A stretch of 64,000 nucleotides of DNA from Prosthecobacter algae (GTDB lineage: Bacteria; Verrucomicrobiota; Verrucomicrobiia; Verrucomicrobiales; Verrucomicrobiaceae). The notes beneath the pieces are model-generated. The model worked only from the letters and a program-made list of their open reading frames with translations, made no database searches and was not told where the DNA came from. Within the stretch, counting starts at the first letter, position 1, and the number at the start of each line of letters is the position of its first letter. A program made the translations under genes and the position numbers. This document shows, piece after piece, positions 41,249-49,702 of the stretch. Where the stretch lies: positions 310,001 to 374,000 of the forward strand of contig NZ_BAABIA010000001.1 in NCBI RefSeq assembly GCF_039542385.1, written 5' to 3'.

Positions 41249-43702
41249 GTGAACCCCCGTCACCTTGCTTTCTTTGCTGTTTGGCTCACGATTTCATTCG
41301 TGCGGATGTCCCATGCCGTATCACCGCCTGCCGTGCCGACGGTCTTGAGGGCTCTTGCGTCTGATGACACGCTGTCTGTCCCGCTGGCTCTCAGCTATCA
41401 GCAGGTGGTGCTGGAAAGGCGGACGGCCAATGGCTGGAAACCGCTGGCCGTGCAGTATCCGCGGACCCTGAGCCGGGAGCAGATGCGCAACATCACTTTC
41501 ACCCTGCCTCCCGGAGTGCAGGAGGCCGATGTGCGGGTGCTGGGCTACCGCGCTGCTAAGTTTCCCTCCCGTTTTGTGCATGGCAAACGGGTGTTTTTCC
41601 GGCCCGATACTGCGAGTGCTGTCAATGGGGCGGTGGGGTTGGACCGATTGAGAACCGCTCCTTTCCCTGACCTTGCATCGGTTGTCAAAGGGCGGGAGCC
41701 GGATCTGTGGCAGGTGGTGGATAACCAATTGTTTGTTTACAATCAGTATCGGGGATTGCAGGTGATGGATCTTGCGAATCCGGCCAGCCCGCTGCGCACA
41801 GGCGTCCTGCGACTGCCTGCGGCAGGGGTGCGCTTGTTTGTGCTGGATGCCGCCGGAACACGGCTGGCCTTGCTGGGTAGGTCCAATGGCCGGAACCGCA
41901 GCGGCGGGGTTTCCCTGTTCCTGTTGCGTGTGGAGTCCGGGGAGCCGGTGCTTGTGAGTGAATTGCCCTTGGACGGAAAGTTGACGGATGGCCTGTGGAC
42001 GGGCCAGCAGCTATGCCTGCTGGGGACGGTTAAGGATGCAAAGCTGGGCACTAGGACGCAGATGATTCGTCTGAATGTGGATGATCTCCAGGCGGTGAAG
42101 GTGATGCAGCGGCTGAATTTTTCAGGAACTCATCCAGCCTTTCGTTCGCAGGAAGGAAAGCTAATGGTGCAAGTTCGCGAAGCTGGGCAGAACCGGCTTC
42201 ACGAGGTGGCTGCGGAAGGCGGGGCGGAAAAGTTGGAAGCCCGGGCAGCCCAGGCAGGCACCAGCAAAGTCAACGGTCATGAAGTCAGCATCGCGGACCG
42301 CAAACTTCGCGTGTTTAAAGTGGGGGAAGCAGGCAAAGCGGTGTTTGAAATGTCGCTGGCTTGGCGTGCTGACCGGGTGCTGCCATTGGGGGACTTTTTG
42401 ATCCAGGTGGAGGATGGTGATGTCCATTCGGCCGAGATGGTGGGCGCTCAGGAGACCGCTGCTGACGCGCCAGGCCAAGCACGCGTGCGCATCACCACCG
42501 CCAACGATCCCGATTTGCTGGTGGGAGAATGGCAGTTGGGGCCAGGCAAAGTAGCGGGCCTGACTTTGCGAGGAGAGCATCTGCTCATTGCCCAATGGGT
42601 GCCTGCTTCACACAGCCAGCAGCCACTGCTTCGCACATGGGCTCTGGATCTTGCCGATCCGGCCTCGGTTTCAAGGCTGGGGGTGGTGGATCAGGAACTG
42701 CAAGGGCTGGATGCCTGGGACCTCAATTTGGGGGCTGTGCAGGCGCTCTGGGTCAATGATGAAACGCTGGTCTGGTATATTCCAGCCGACCATCATCCGC
42801 GCCTATGGTGGAGCAGTCCCATGTCCGTCCAGCCTCCCGAGCGCAAAGCAGGAAGCCTGGTCCCGGCCACATCGCCTGTCATGGTGCTTTGCCGGGTGCA
42901 TTGGAGGGATGGCATCCTGGATGCCGCCGAACCGCAAGTGTTGCGGGTGAGAGGCAGGGTGCTGGCCACTTCAGCAGCAACGGTCGCTTCGGGATTTCTT
43001 TTTTTCAGCTACGATATCTCCACTGACACCGACCTGTTTTCCTCCAAAGATGGGGAGACCGCTCGGGTGCCGCTGCGGCCCATCCCAGACCAAATCCAAA
43101 CCTGGATGCAGGTGATGGACTTCCGTGGTGTGGCCCCTCTGCCACGGGATGCGGTTTCCATTCCAGGGCCTCTGCTCAGTGTCGCTCAAACCGACAGCCA
43201 GGGGGCGCTGCTGCTGACTCACAGTGACATGTCTTTACGCAGTGATTTGCCCCCCACCCGTGTGGTGCAGGCCTGTGCTTACGATGGGGTGAATGCCTAC
43301 CTGCTGGATGACTATGTCACGGCCACGTCGTTCCAATCCGCCGTGGCGGTGGAAGGAGTGCAGATGTATCTGACCCGGGAAATGGGCCGGGCTGGTGTTG
43401 TGGCCGTCGGTTACGATTCGATCACTGGCAGGTTGGGGCAAGTATCGTCCTGGAACACTCTGGCCAGACCCACCCGTCTGCATGTGACTTCCGGCCATCT
43501 GCTGGCCAGCGGTCCAGGGAACCTTGAGGTCGCCAGTTTGGCCTCTGAGACGGGTAAACTGACACCGGTAGCCTCCTATGATACCCCGGTGAACCTGACA
43601 CTGCAGGTAGACCGTGCGGCGGTGACGCCGACGTTGGACCTGTGGATTCCAGCAGGCATGTTCGGCGTGGAATTCCTGCAAAGGCAGTCGTTCCAGCCTT
43701 GA
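41249..43702 (+). CDS. Large exported beta-propeller-like protein
   Basis: About 817 residues from GTG 41249 (VNPRHLAFFAVWLTISFVRMSHA as signal peptide); an in-frame TTG at 41222 is less likely. The body is beta-rich, with repeated turns like GGLQVMDLANPASPLRTGVLRLP and LLRTWALDLADPASVSRLGVV, the pattern of LVIVD/NHL-like propeller blades, and late YDTPVNLTLQVDRAAVTPTLDLWIP. No catalytic motif is seen. A binding or scaffold role on the surface or in the periplasm is likely. It follows the sulfatase by 133 bp. Confidence 0.65.
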   Translation: MNPRHLAFFAVWLTISFVRMSHAVSPPAVPTVLRALASDDTLSVPLALSYQQVVLERRTANGWKPLAVQYPRTLSREQMRNITFTLPPGVQEADVRVLGYRAAKFPSRFVHGKRVFFRPDTASAVNGAVGLDRLRTAPFPDLASVVKGREPDLWQVVDNQLFVYNQYRGLQVMDLANPASPLRTGVLRLPAAGVRLFVLDAAGTRLALLGRSNGRNRSGGVSLFLLRVESGEPVLVSELPLDGKLTDGLWTGQQLCLLGTVKDAKLGTRTQMIRLNVDDLQAVKVMQRLNFSGTHPAFRSQEGKLMVQVREAGQNRLHEVAAEGGAEKLEARAAQAGTSKVNGHEVSIADRKLRVFKVGEAGKAVFEMSLAWRADRVLPLGDFLIQVEDGDVHSAEMVGAQETAADAPGQARVRITTANDPDLLVGEWQLGPGKVAGLTLRGEHLLIAQWVPASHSQQPLLRTWALDLADPASVSRLGVVDQELQGLDAWDLNLGAVQALWVNDETLVWYIPADHHPRLWWSSPMSVQPPERKAGSLVPATSPVMVLCRVHWRDGILDAAEPQVLRVRGRVLATSAATVASGFLFFSYDISTDTDLFSSKDGETARVPLRPIPDQIQTWMQVMDFRGVAPLPRDAVSIPGPLLSVAQTDSQGALLLTHSDMSLRSDLPPTRVVQACAYDGVNAYLLDDYVTATSFQSAVAVEGVQMYLTREMGRAGVVAVGYDSITGRLGQVSSWNTLARPTRLHVTSGHLLASGPGNLEVASLASETGKLTPVASYDTPVNLTLQVDRAAVTPTLDLWIPAGMFGVEFLQRQSFQP

Positions 43703-43734
43703 GGAAGGGGCGCTGTCAGGCAAAGATTTTCGGC

Positions 43735-43935
43735 CTAACCACCAGCCGTGATTTGGACAATCTCAATGAGGTCGCCGTCATTCACCTGGGCTGTCAAAAT
43801 CTCTTTGGGCAGCAGGGCCATCTGGTTTTGCTCCACCACCACAGGTTTGCCGGTGAGGCCGAGGGTATCGAGAAGCTCGGACAATGGCTGGGCCTGAGGG
43901 AGTTCACGCTTTTGTCCGTTGAGGGTGATAGTCAT
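43735..43935 (-). CDS. thiS: Sulfur carrier protein ThiS
   Basis: A 66-residue ubiquitin-like protein ending in the required Gly-Gly (VQITAGG). MTITLNGQKRELP and VVVEQNQMALLPKE fit ThiS. It is adenylated by ThiF, carries sulfur as thiocarboxylate and gives it to ThiG in thiazole synthesis. It follows thiH by 20 bp in the same direction. thiG and thiF are not in this window. Confidence 0.93.
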   Translation of the reverse strand: MTITLNGQKRELPQAQPLSELLDTLGLTGKPVVVEQNQMALLPKEILTAQVNDGDLIEIVQITAGG

Positions 43936-43955
43936 GCGGATGAAAATGTTATTGG

Positions 43956-45101
43956 TTAGGCAGCGAGAGCCCCTTCCGTGAGGATGGCTGCGTCCCAGTC
44001 CTTCCAGACGGCGTCCAGGCCCTGCATTTTCAGCATCTCCGCCACTTCGGCAGGGGAGCGCATGTCGGCGATGCCAAACTGGCCCTCAGCCTTGGCGTTT
44101 TCAGTTTTGCCATCCAGGTCCACCCGCTTGCCGCGCACCGTGTGGTGCAGGTCATCCTTGCCAGCGCCCGTGTAGCCGCCAGGTTCGGTATGGCTGCCGG
44201 CACTCATGGTGGTGACTCCCAGGGGCGCCAGGGCATCACGCAGGTGGGCAGGTTCGCGGGTGCTCAGGACCACCCCCACTTCTGGGAAGGTGAGGCGGAA
44301 GGCGCACAGGGTCTGCACCAGGGCCCAGTCTGGAAATCCGGTTTTGGGCTGGAATCCACCTGCGGCGGGGCGCAGGCGAGGGAAGGCAACGGTGAAGCTG
44401 GACTTCCAGCAGTGCTTGTAAAGATGCTCCAGGTGGGCGGCCAGACGCAGGGCCTCCAGGCGCCAGTCACTGAGGCCAAACAGTGCCCCGATGCCGATGC
44501 GGCGGAAGCCCCCTTCATATCCACGCTCGGGGCAGGCCAGCCGCCACTCGAAGTCCTTTTTGGGCCCGGCGGTGTGCATCTCCGTATAAAGAGGGCGGTC
44601 GTAAGTCTCGTGATAAACCACCAGGCCTTCGCAGCCTGCTTTCACCATGCGCTCGTATTCCGGGGCCTCCATGGGGCCGACCTCAATGCCAATGGTGGGA
44701 ACAAAGTCGCGGATGGCGCGGATGCATTCCTCCAGATAACCGTCGCTGACAAAACGCGGATGTTCGCCCGCGACTAACAAGATGTTTCGAAATCCTTGCT
44801 CCGTGAGGTGGCGGGCTTCTTTGACCACCTGATCCACCGTCAGCGTCACTCGCATGATGCTGGTATTGTCCCGGGAAAAACCGCAGTAAGAGCAGTTGTT
44901 CACGCACTCGTTAGAGACATACAGGGGAGCAAACATGCGCATCGTCCGGCCGAAATTCCGCCGGGTGATGGCGCGGGATTCCCGGGCCATGGCCTCGAGC
45001 TGGCTGGGCGATTTGGTTTCCAGCAAGGTCCAGAATTTCTCCATCAGGGGCGACTTGCGCGCGGGGAGAGCATCGAGAACGGGGGTGAAGGAAGTCAGCA
45101 T
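43956..45101 (-). CDS. thiH: 2-iminoacetate synthase ThiH
   Basis: About 381 residues from MLTSFTPVLDAL (45101). Radical SAM cluster site CVNNCSYC (Cys66, Cys70, Cys73; CxxxCxxC). FAPLYVSNECVNNCSYCGFSR and LLVAGEHPRFVS are typical ThiH, as is the C-terminal FGIADMRSPAEVAEML with the extended tail. It splits tyrosine into p-cresol and dehydroglycine for thiazole formation. The next gene, thiS, is 20 bp downstream. The anaerobic-type ThiH route implies low oxygen tolerance of this step. Confidence 0.94.
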   Translation of the reverse strand: MLTSFTPVLDALPARKSPLMEKFWTLLETKSPSQLEAMARESRAITRRNFGRTMRMFAPLYVSNECVNNCSYCGFSRDNTSIMRVTLTVDQVVKEARHLTEQGFRNILLVAGEHPRFVSDGYLEECIRAIRDFVPTIGIEVGPMEAPEYERMVKAGCEGLVVYHETYDRPLYTEMHTAGPKKDFEWRLACPERGYEGGFRRIGIGALFGLSDWRLEALRLAAHLEHLYKHCWKSSFTVAFPRLRPAAGGFQPKTGFPDWALVQTLCAFRLTFPEVGVVLSTREPAHLRDALAPLGVTTMSAGSHTEPGGYTGAGKDDLHHTVRGKRVDLDGKTENAKAEGQFGIADMRSPAEVAEMLKMQGLDAVWKDWDAAILTEGALAA

Positions 45102-45216
45102 GAGGGGGCGGATAAGTGATATACGCCTGTCTGAGGGGGGTGCAAGAGATGGTGATGCCCGCAAAACATCCCGTTGCCTGCCGTGGCGGCTGCGTCATAC
45201 TGGCGGCCCTCTTTCC

Positions 45217-46005
45217 ATGTCCACGACGGCTCCCCAGCGCATTGTACTCAAATTCGGCACCGGCATTTTGACCAAACTGCACGCTCCGGAGCCTGACCCC
45301 GTCCAGTTACGCAAGCTGGTCGAGGCTGTGGCGCTGCTGAAGCAGGCCGGTCACAGCGTGGTGGTGGTGAGCAGCGGGGCCGTGGCCTCCGGCCTGAAAC
45401 CCATGGACCTGACCGAGCGGCCTACGGACATGACTACCCTGCAAGCCCTGGCCGCCGTGGGGCAGACCCACCTCATGCACGCTTATGAAAACCTGCTGCG
45501 CGACCATGACCTGCACGTGGCCCAGCTACTGGTGACACATGAAGACCTGGAAAACTACGACCGCGCCCGCCGGGTTAAAACCACGCTGGAGCGCCTGCTG
45601 GAGTTCCCCCAGGTCGTCCCCGTGATCAATGAAAACGACAGCGTGGCCATCGAGGAACTGCGCTTTGGCGACAATGACAAGCTCTCCTCCCGTGTGGCCC
45701 GTCTGTGGGGTGCGGATCTTTTGCTCCTCCTCACCAGTGCTCCGGGCCTTCTGCGGGACATGAACAAACCGGAGGAAGGCCCCATCCCCATCGTGGAAGA
45801 TGTGGATGTGGTGATCCATCACGCCCAGGAGGAGAAAACCAAGCTGGGCACCGGCGGCATGATCTCCAAGTTGCGTGCGGTGCAGGACGCTGTGAATGGC
45901 GGAGTGCAGTGCATCATCGCCAGCGGCCGCCATGCGGAGCAACTGCCCGCCGTTGTGGCAGGAGGCGGGGTGTGTACTCGGTTTTTAGCGAAGGCCAAGG
46001 CCTGA
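45217..46005 (+). CDS. proB: Glutamate 5-kinase
   Basis: About 262 residues from MSTTAPQRIVLKFGTGILTK (45217). Amino-acid kinase motifs VVVVSSGAVASG, VPVINENDSVAIEELRFGDNDKLSSRVA and LGTGGMISKLRAV are diagnostic. It catalyses the first step of proline synthesis. The C-terminal PUA domain of E. coli ProB is missing, a known short form, which may alter proline feedback. proA is not adjacent. It overlaps the next gene tail to tail by 21 bp. Confidence 0.94.
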   Translation: MSTTAPQRIVLKFGTGILTKLHAPEPDPVQLRKLVEAVALLKQAGHSVVVVSSGAVASGLKPMDLTERPTDMTTLQALAAVGQTHLMHAYENLLRDHDLHVAQLLVTHEDLENYDRARRVKTTLERLLEFPQVVPVINENDSVAIEELRFGDNDKLSSRVARLWGADLLLLLTSAPGLLRDMNKPEEGPIPIVEDVDVVIHHAQEEKTKLGTGGMISKLRAVQDAVNGGVQCIIASGRHAEQLPAVVAGGGVCTRFLAKAKA

Positions 46006-46908
46006 GGATGACTGAGAGGCGGCCATCTTTTCGGCTGCCTGCCGCAGTTTTTCCCGCAGGGGCACGGCCTTGGCGGCGAGTTCTCGCTGTTCTTGCTCGT
46101 AACGCTGGCGGCCCGCCGGAGTCTCGATGCACACCGGCTCGTAGCCGAGGTGGCGGAGGTCGTAAGGGCTGGCACGCATGTCCAAATCGCGCCCTTCACA
46201 GGCCAGGGTAAAAACTTCGGCGACGAGGTCTGCACCTACCCAGGGCCACAGTTTGGTGGCCCATTTGTAGAGGTCCATGTTGGCGTGAAGGCAGGCTCCC
46301 TGCTCCATTTCCAGGCGCGTTTCTAGGATGGGCTGCAGTACGTTCATCGGCTTCGCCGCCGGGGTGAAAAAGCGAAAGGCATCGTAGTGGGAGCAGCCGA
46401 TGCTTTGAGATTCGATGAAGGTGGCCATGTCATCCGGGGCGAGGCGAAGTTCATAACCTTGATGGCGGATTTCCTCCCTCGTCTGACGATACACCATGGC
46501 CCATTCGTGCAGGCCAAAGCAGCGGAAGCGGGGGGCACGTTCTAAAACATTGGCACACAGCGTGGCCACCCAGCGGGCGAGGTCGCGAGTGTGGGCTCCC
46601 AGCTTGGATTCGTTCAGCTCCACGCAGTTTCCTTCGCGTGTCATTTTGTCGCTAGCCAGCCAGGGCATGGACAGCAAGTCCTCCTCCGTCACCTCCAGGC
46701 GGATTCCCAGCGGTGGCAGCCATTGTTTCAGCTTCGCCGGGGAGAAATTGTAATAGGTGAAGAGGAAGTCGTGGACGGGATGCTTTTCCTGCCGGCTGCG
46801 CCTTTCCACAAACGCATCGGCAGGGGCGGCCACCTGCGCCAGGTGGGCATCCCGACGGGCCCGCCAATCTGCCCGAGCCCAGGTGATGCTGGAAACGGCG
46901 GACGTCAT
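45985..46908 (-). CDS. Conserved protein annotated elsewhere as 3-methyladenine DNA glycosylase-like
   Basis: A 307-residue protein. The conserved core is RQEKHPVHDFLFTYYNFSPAKLKQW, with AMVYRQTREEIRHQGYELRLAP and YDAFRFFTPAAKPMNVLQPILETRLEMEQGACLHANMDLYKWATKLWP later. From memory, actinobacterial relatives carry the label '3-methyladenine DNA glycosylase', but there is no recognisable helix-hairpin-helix glycosylase signature, so that function is doubtful. The helical, Trp- and Arg-rich body has no signal peptide. Its start overlaps the upstream rhodanese stop as ATGA, so they are translationally coupled. A 21-bp tail-to-tail overlap with proB is also seen. Confidence 0.6.
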   Translation of the reverse strand: MTSAVSSITWARADWRARRDAHLAQVAAPADAFVERRSRQEKHPVHDFLFTYYNFSPAKLKQWLPPLGIRLEVTEEDLLSMPWLASDKMTREGNCVELNESKLGAHTRDLARWVATLCANVLERAPRFRCFGLHEWAMVYRQTREEIRHQGYELRLAPDDMATFIESQSIGCSHYDAFRFFTPAAKPMNVLQPILETRLEMEQGACLHANMDLYKWATKLWPWVGADLVAEVFTLACEGRDLDMRASPYDLRHLGYEPVCIETPAGRQRYEQEQRELAAKAVPLREKLRQAAEKMAASQSSSGLGLR

Positions 46909-47468
46909 GCCTCGATCTCGATCTTGTAACGAGGCAGGGTCTTGTCCACCTCCTGGCTGTAGGCATCAATCCCGCCAGTGAGGCAGGTCGCCTGGGTGAA
47001 ACCATGGCCGACAAAGTAAGCCACCGCATCCAGGGAGCGGGAGCCCGTGTGGTCATAGAGTACCACGGGGGCGTTTTTGTCCCAATGGGAAAAAGCTTCC
47101 TGCACGAGTTCCTGCGTCATCAGCAGGGAGCCAGGGATGGTCACGGCCTCATGCTCTTCGCGGGTGCGCACATCCAGCACCTTGAGGTCGGGCGTGGCGG
47201 ATCTGAGGGCGGCGAATTCCGTGGGGGAGATTTGCAGGGTGGCATCTCCCTGATGGCTGTCCTGAATGTGGGTGATGACTTCCTGGACATCCAGATTGTC
47301 ATTGCGGACGCAGAGCTGGGCCAGGGTTTCACTGGGGCTGAAGGCGCAACTGCGGCAGCCTCCGATATGATATCGTGCAAAAAGCGCGCGCTGAGCCCCA
47401 GGGTAACTTTGCAGGACCTGAGAAAGCGTCGTGTCAGGGGAAAGGGGTTGCAGGCTGGGTGTGGTCAT
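46905..47468 (-). CDS. Rhodanese-domain protein with altered active site
   Basis: About 187 residues. An N-terminal DUF1858-like segment (LSQVLQSYPGAQRALFARYHIGGCRSC) is followed by a rhodanese domain (KVLDVRTREEHEAVTIPG). At the active site the motif is YDHTGSRS, so the catalytic Cys of the usual CxxGxR loop is replaced by Asp. Sulfur transfer by a persulfide is then unlikely; a binding or regulatory role, or use of the Cys pair in GGCRSC, is possible. Its stop overlaps the next gene's start by 4 bp (ATGA). The start at 47468 is set by the family length. Confidence 0.72.
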   Translation of the reverse strand: MTTPSLQPLSPDTTLSQVLQSYPGAQRALFARYHIGGCRSCAFSPSETLAQLCVRNDNLDVQEVITHIQDSHQGDATLQISPTEFAALRSATPDLKVLDVRTREEHEAVTIPGSLLMTQELVQEAFSHWDKNAPVVLYDHTGSRSLDAVAYFVGHGFTQATCLTGGIDAYSQEVDKTLPRYKIEIEA

Positions 47469-47552
47469 CTCCCAATGAATAACGCACGTGGCAGGTGACG
47501 AAACTGCAAACTTCAAGTGGGCAAGCGGGAAGCCTGCGCTACACTCTGCTTT

Positions 47553-48431
47553 ATGCTCGAACGCGAACCTCGCATCTATGTGCTGCCCACGATGATGACG
47601 GCCGGGAACATCCTGGCTGGCTTCGTCGCGATCCTGCAGATTTTTAAAGGTCGTGAGGGGGCCATCACGGAACATTATTACTGGGCGATCATCGCCATTT
47701 TGGCCGCTTGTTTGTTCGACGTGCTCGATGGCCGCGTTGCGCGTCTCGGCGGCCAGGAATCGCCCTTCGGGCGGGAGCTGGACTCCATTGCGGACATCGT
47801 TTCCTTCGGTGTGGCCCCGGCACTCCTGGTTCATGACATCGTTCTTTCCAACATCGAAAAGCCAGCGGGGCTGGGTTGGCTGATCGCCTGTGCTTACCTC
47901 GTCTGTGGGGCCATGCGTTTGGCGCGTTTCAATTGCATTGCGGCGAGTGATGACAAAACCAACAGCAAGCACTTTCGCGGCTGCCCCATTCCAGCGGCAG
48001 CGGGGGTGATCGCCTCACTGACGTTGCTGATGCTCTGGTTGGATGAAGGCAACAAGGAAATCGGCCCCTGGAAATATGGTCTGGCAGTGCTCATGGTCCT
48101 GCTCTCATACCTGATGATGAGTGATCTGGAGTATCCGAGCTTCAAGTCCATCAACTGGCGCACACGCCGTTCTCCGGCCTGGGTGCTCATTTCCATCATC
48201 GTTGTGGCCTTTGCCGTGCGGAACTGGCAGTGGATGCCGTCCGTGCTGTTTGTCAGCTACCTGCTCTATGGTCTTGTGCGCCCTTGGGTTTCCCGCCGCT
48301 GGCGGCAGGAGATCGAGATTGAGTATGAGGCGGCCGATACCCCGGATGACCCCATCATCGCCCCGACTGAGATCTCTTCCGAAAATGACAAAAAGGTGGA
48401 AAATGGCCAGGACCCATCCGCCCATATCTAA
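47553..48431 (+). CDS. pssA: CDP-diacylglycerol-serine O-phosphatidyltransferase
   Basis: About 292 residues with six to eight transmembrane helices. The CDP-alcohol phosphotransferase motif is complete: DVLDGRVAR, eight residues, G, three, D, three, D (Asp56, Asp59, Asp77, Asp81). PRIYVLPTMMTAGNILAGF and LVCGAMRLARFN match type II Pss. It makes phosphatidylserine for phosphatidylethanolamine. The charged C-terminal tail of about 45 residues is longer than usual. It is 84 bp from the divergent rhodanese and is followed by a glycosyltransferase 41 bp later. Confidence 0.92.
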   Translation: MLEREPRIYVLPTMMTAGNILAGFVAILQIFKGREGAITEHYYWAIIAILAACLFDVLDGRVARLGGQESPFGRELDSIADIVSFGVAPALLVHDIVLSNIEKPAGLGWLIACAYLVCGAMRLARFNCIAASDDKTNSKHFRGCPIPAAAGVIASLTLLMLWLDEGNKEIGPWKYGLAVLMVLLSYLMMSDLEYPSFKSINWRTRRSPAWVLISIIVVAFAVRNWQWMPSVLFVSYLLYGLVRPWVSRRWRQEIEIEYEAADTPDDPIIAPTEISSENDKKVENGQDPSAHI

Positions 48432-48472
48432 GCTCACCCCACGCAGCGACTCACCGGACAGACATACCTAGG

Positions 48473-49684
48473 ATGGCGGATTTTTACCAGCACGCACGAC
48501 TTCCCACCCTGCATCACCTCGCCACTCCAGACGCTACCGCGCGTGATGCGGAACTGGTGGAGCTGACTCAAAAACGCCCGGTCGCCCTACTGCTGCCCGC
48601 ATTGTTTGTGGAAACACAGCGTCCGGCCCTGCCCGCGATTTTGGAGCAGGTGGCCCAGGTGCCCTACATCAGCCAAGTGGTGCTGAGCATGAATGGCATG
48701 GCGGAAAGCCAGGTGGAAGCGGCCCTGTCACTGTGCCGGGAATCTGCCGGTGGCAAAAAGGTGGAGGTGCTTTGGAATGATGGCCCGGCGCTGCAGGCCG
48801 CCCATCATCGGTTGGCCGAAGGCGGCTGGGATGGCACCTGCATCGGCAAAGGGGCGAACATCTGGATGGGCCTGGCCTACCTGAAAGCCGCCGGGCATGA
48901 AGGCATCGTCATCAGTCATGATACGGACATCCTGAATTACAGCCCCTCGATGCTTTCGAAGCTGTGCTTTCCTGTGGCGCATCCACGCCTGAACTACCGC
49001 TTTGCCAAAGGTTACTACAGCCGTGTGGCAGACCGCCTTTATGGCCGTGTCACACGCCTGCTCATCTTTCCTTTGATCCAGTCCTTTCAGGATGTGCTGG
49101 GCAGCAAACCGCTGCTGGAGCATCTGATGAGCTTCCGTTATCCACTTTCTGGAGAATTTGCGGGGGACCTGCCGACTTTGGCTGGCTTTAGCCTGCCGCC
49201 AGCTTGGGGGCTGGAAATCGCCATGCTGTGTGAATCTCATCGGCATCTCACCCCGGCGGAGCAGTGCCAGGTGGACTTGGGCTTTCATTTTGAGCATCGC
49301 CACCGCCAGCTCATCAATCCAGGCCTGGAGCAGGGGCTCGTTGCCGCCGCTGCAGATGTCGTTCGCTGCCTGACCTGGCAGATTTTGCGGGAAGCCGAGG
49401 AACGTGCGGCGGAATCGCTGCTGCGGTTGGTGCTGGAGCGGTATGCTAAGCATCGTGCTCATGAGTGGATGCAGCGCTATGAACATGTGGCGCTGCTGAA
49501 CGGCCTCATTTTTGATCATGCTGAAGAGAGCTTGGCCATTCGTGCTTTCACGGAAGCGCTGGAAGAACTGGTGGCCAGTGTCGCGACCAAAGGCCTCCAT
49601 GTTGCAGGCATGCGCCCATCGCCTGCACATGCGCTGGAGCAGCTTCCCCAGTTGGGCCAGCAGATCGTGGCTTCAGTGCTCTGA
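48473..49684 (+). CDS. GpgS/MpgS-type glycosyltransferase
   Basis: A 403-residue GT81-like protein. RPVALLLPALFVE and ISQVVLSMNGM open a GT-A fold, CIGKGANIWMGLAYLKA holds the sugar-nucleotide Lys, and IVISHDTDILNY is the DxD motif. ISRSxGEFAGDLP-like LSGEFAGDLPTLAGFSLPPAWGLEIAMLCE is the acceptor region of glucosyl-3-phosphoglycerate synthases. It likely starts synthesis of glucosylglycerate, a compatible solute, or a related lipid-linked glycoside. A phosphatase partner (GpgP) is not adjacent. It is downstream of pssA. Confidence 0.78.
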   Translation: MADFYQHARLPTLHHLATPDATARDAELVELTQKRPVALLLPALFVETQRPALPAILEQVAQVPYISQVVLSMNGMAESQVEAALSLCRESAGGKKVEVLWNDGPALQAAHHRLAEGGWDGTCIGKGANIWMGLAYLKAAGHEGIVISHDTDILNYSPSMLSKLCFPVAHPRLNYRFAKGYYSRVADRLYGRVTRLLIFPLIQSFQDVLGSKPLLEHLMSFRYPLSGEFAGDLPTLAGFSLPPAWGLEIAMLCESHRHLTPAEQCQVDLGFHFEHRHRQLINPGLEQGLVAAAADVVRCLTWQILREAEERAAESLLRLVLERYAKHRAHEWMQRYEHVALLNGLIFDHAEESLAIRAFTEALEELVASVATKGLHVAGMRPSPAHALEQLPQLGQQIVASVL

Positions 49685-49702
49685 GGTCCTGGGGCCTCCG
49701 GG

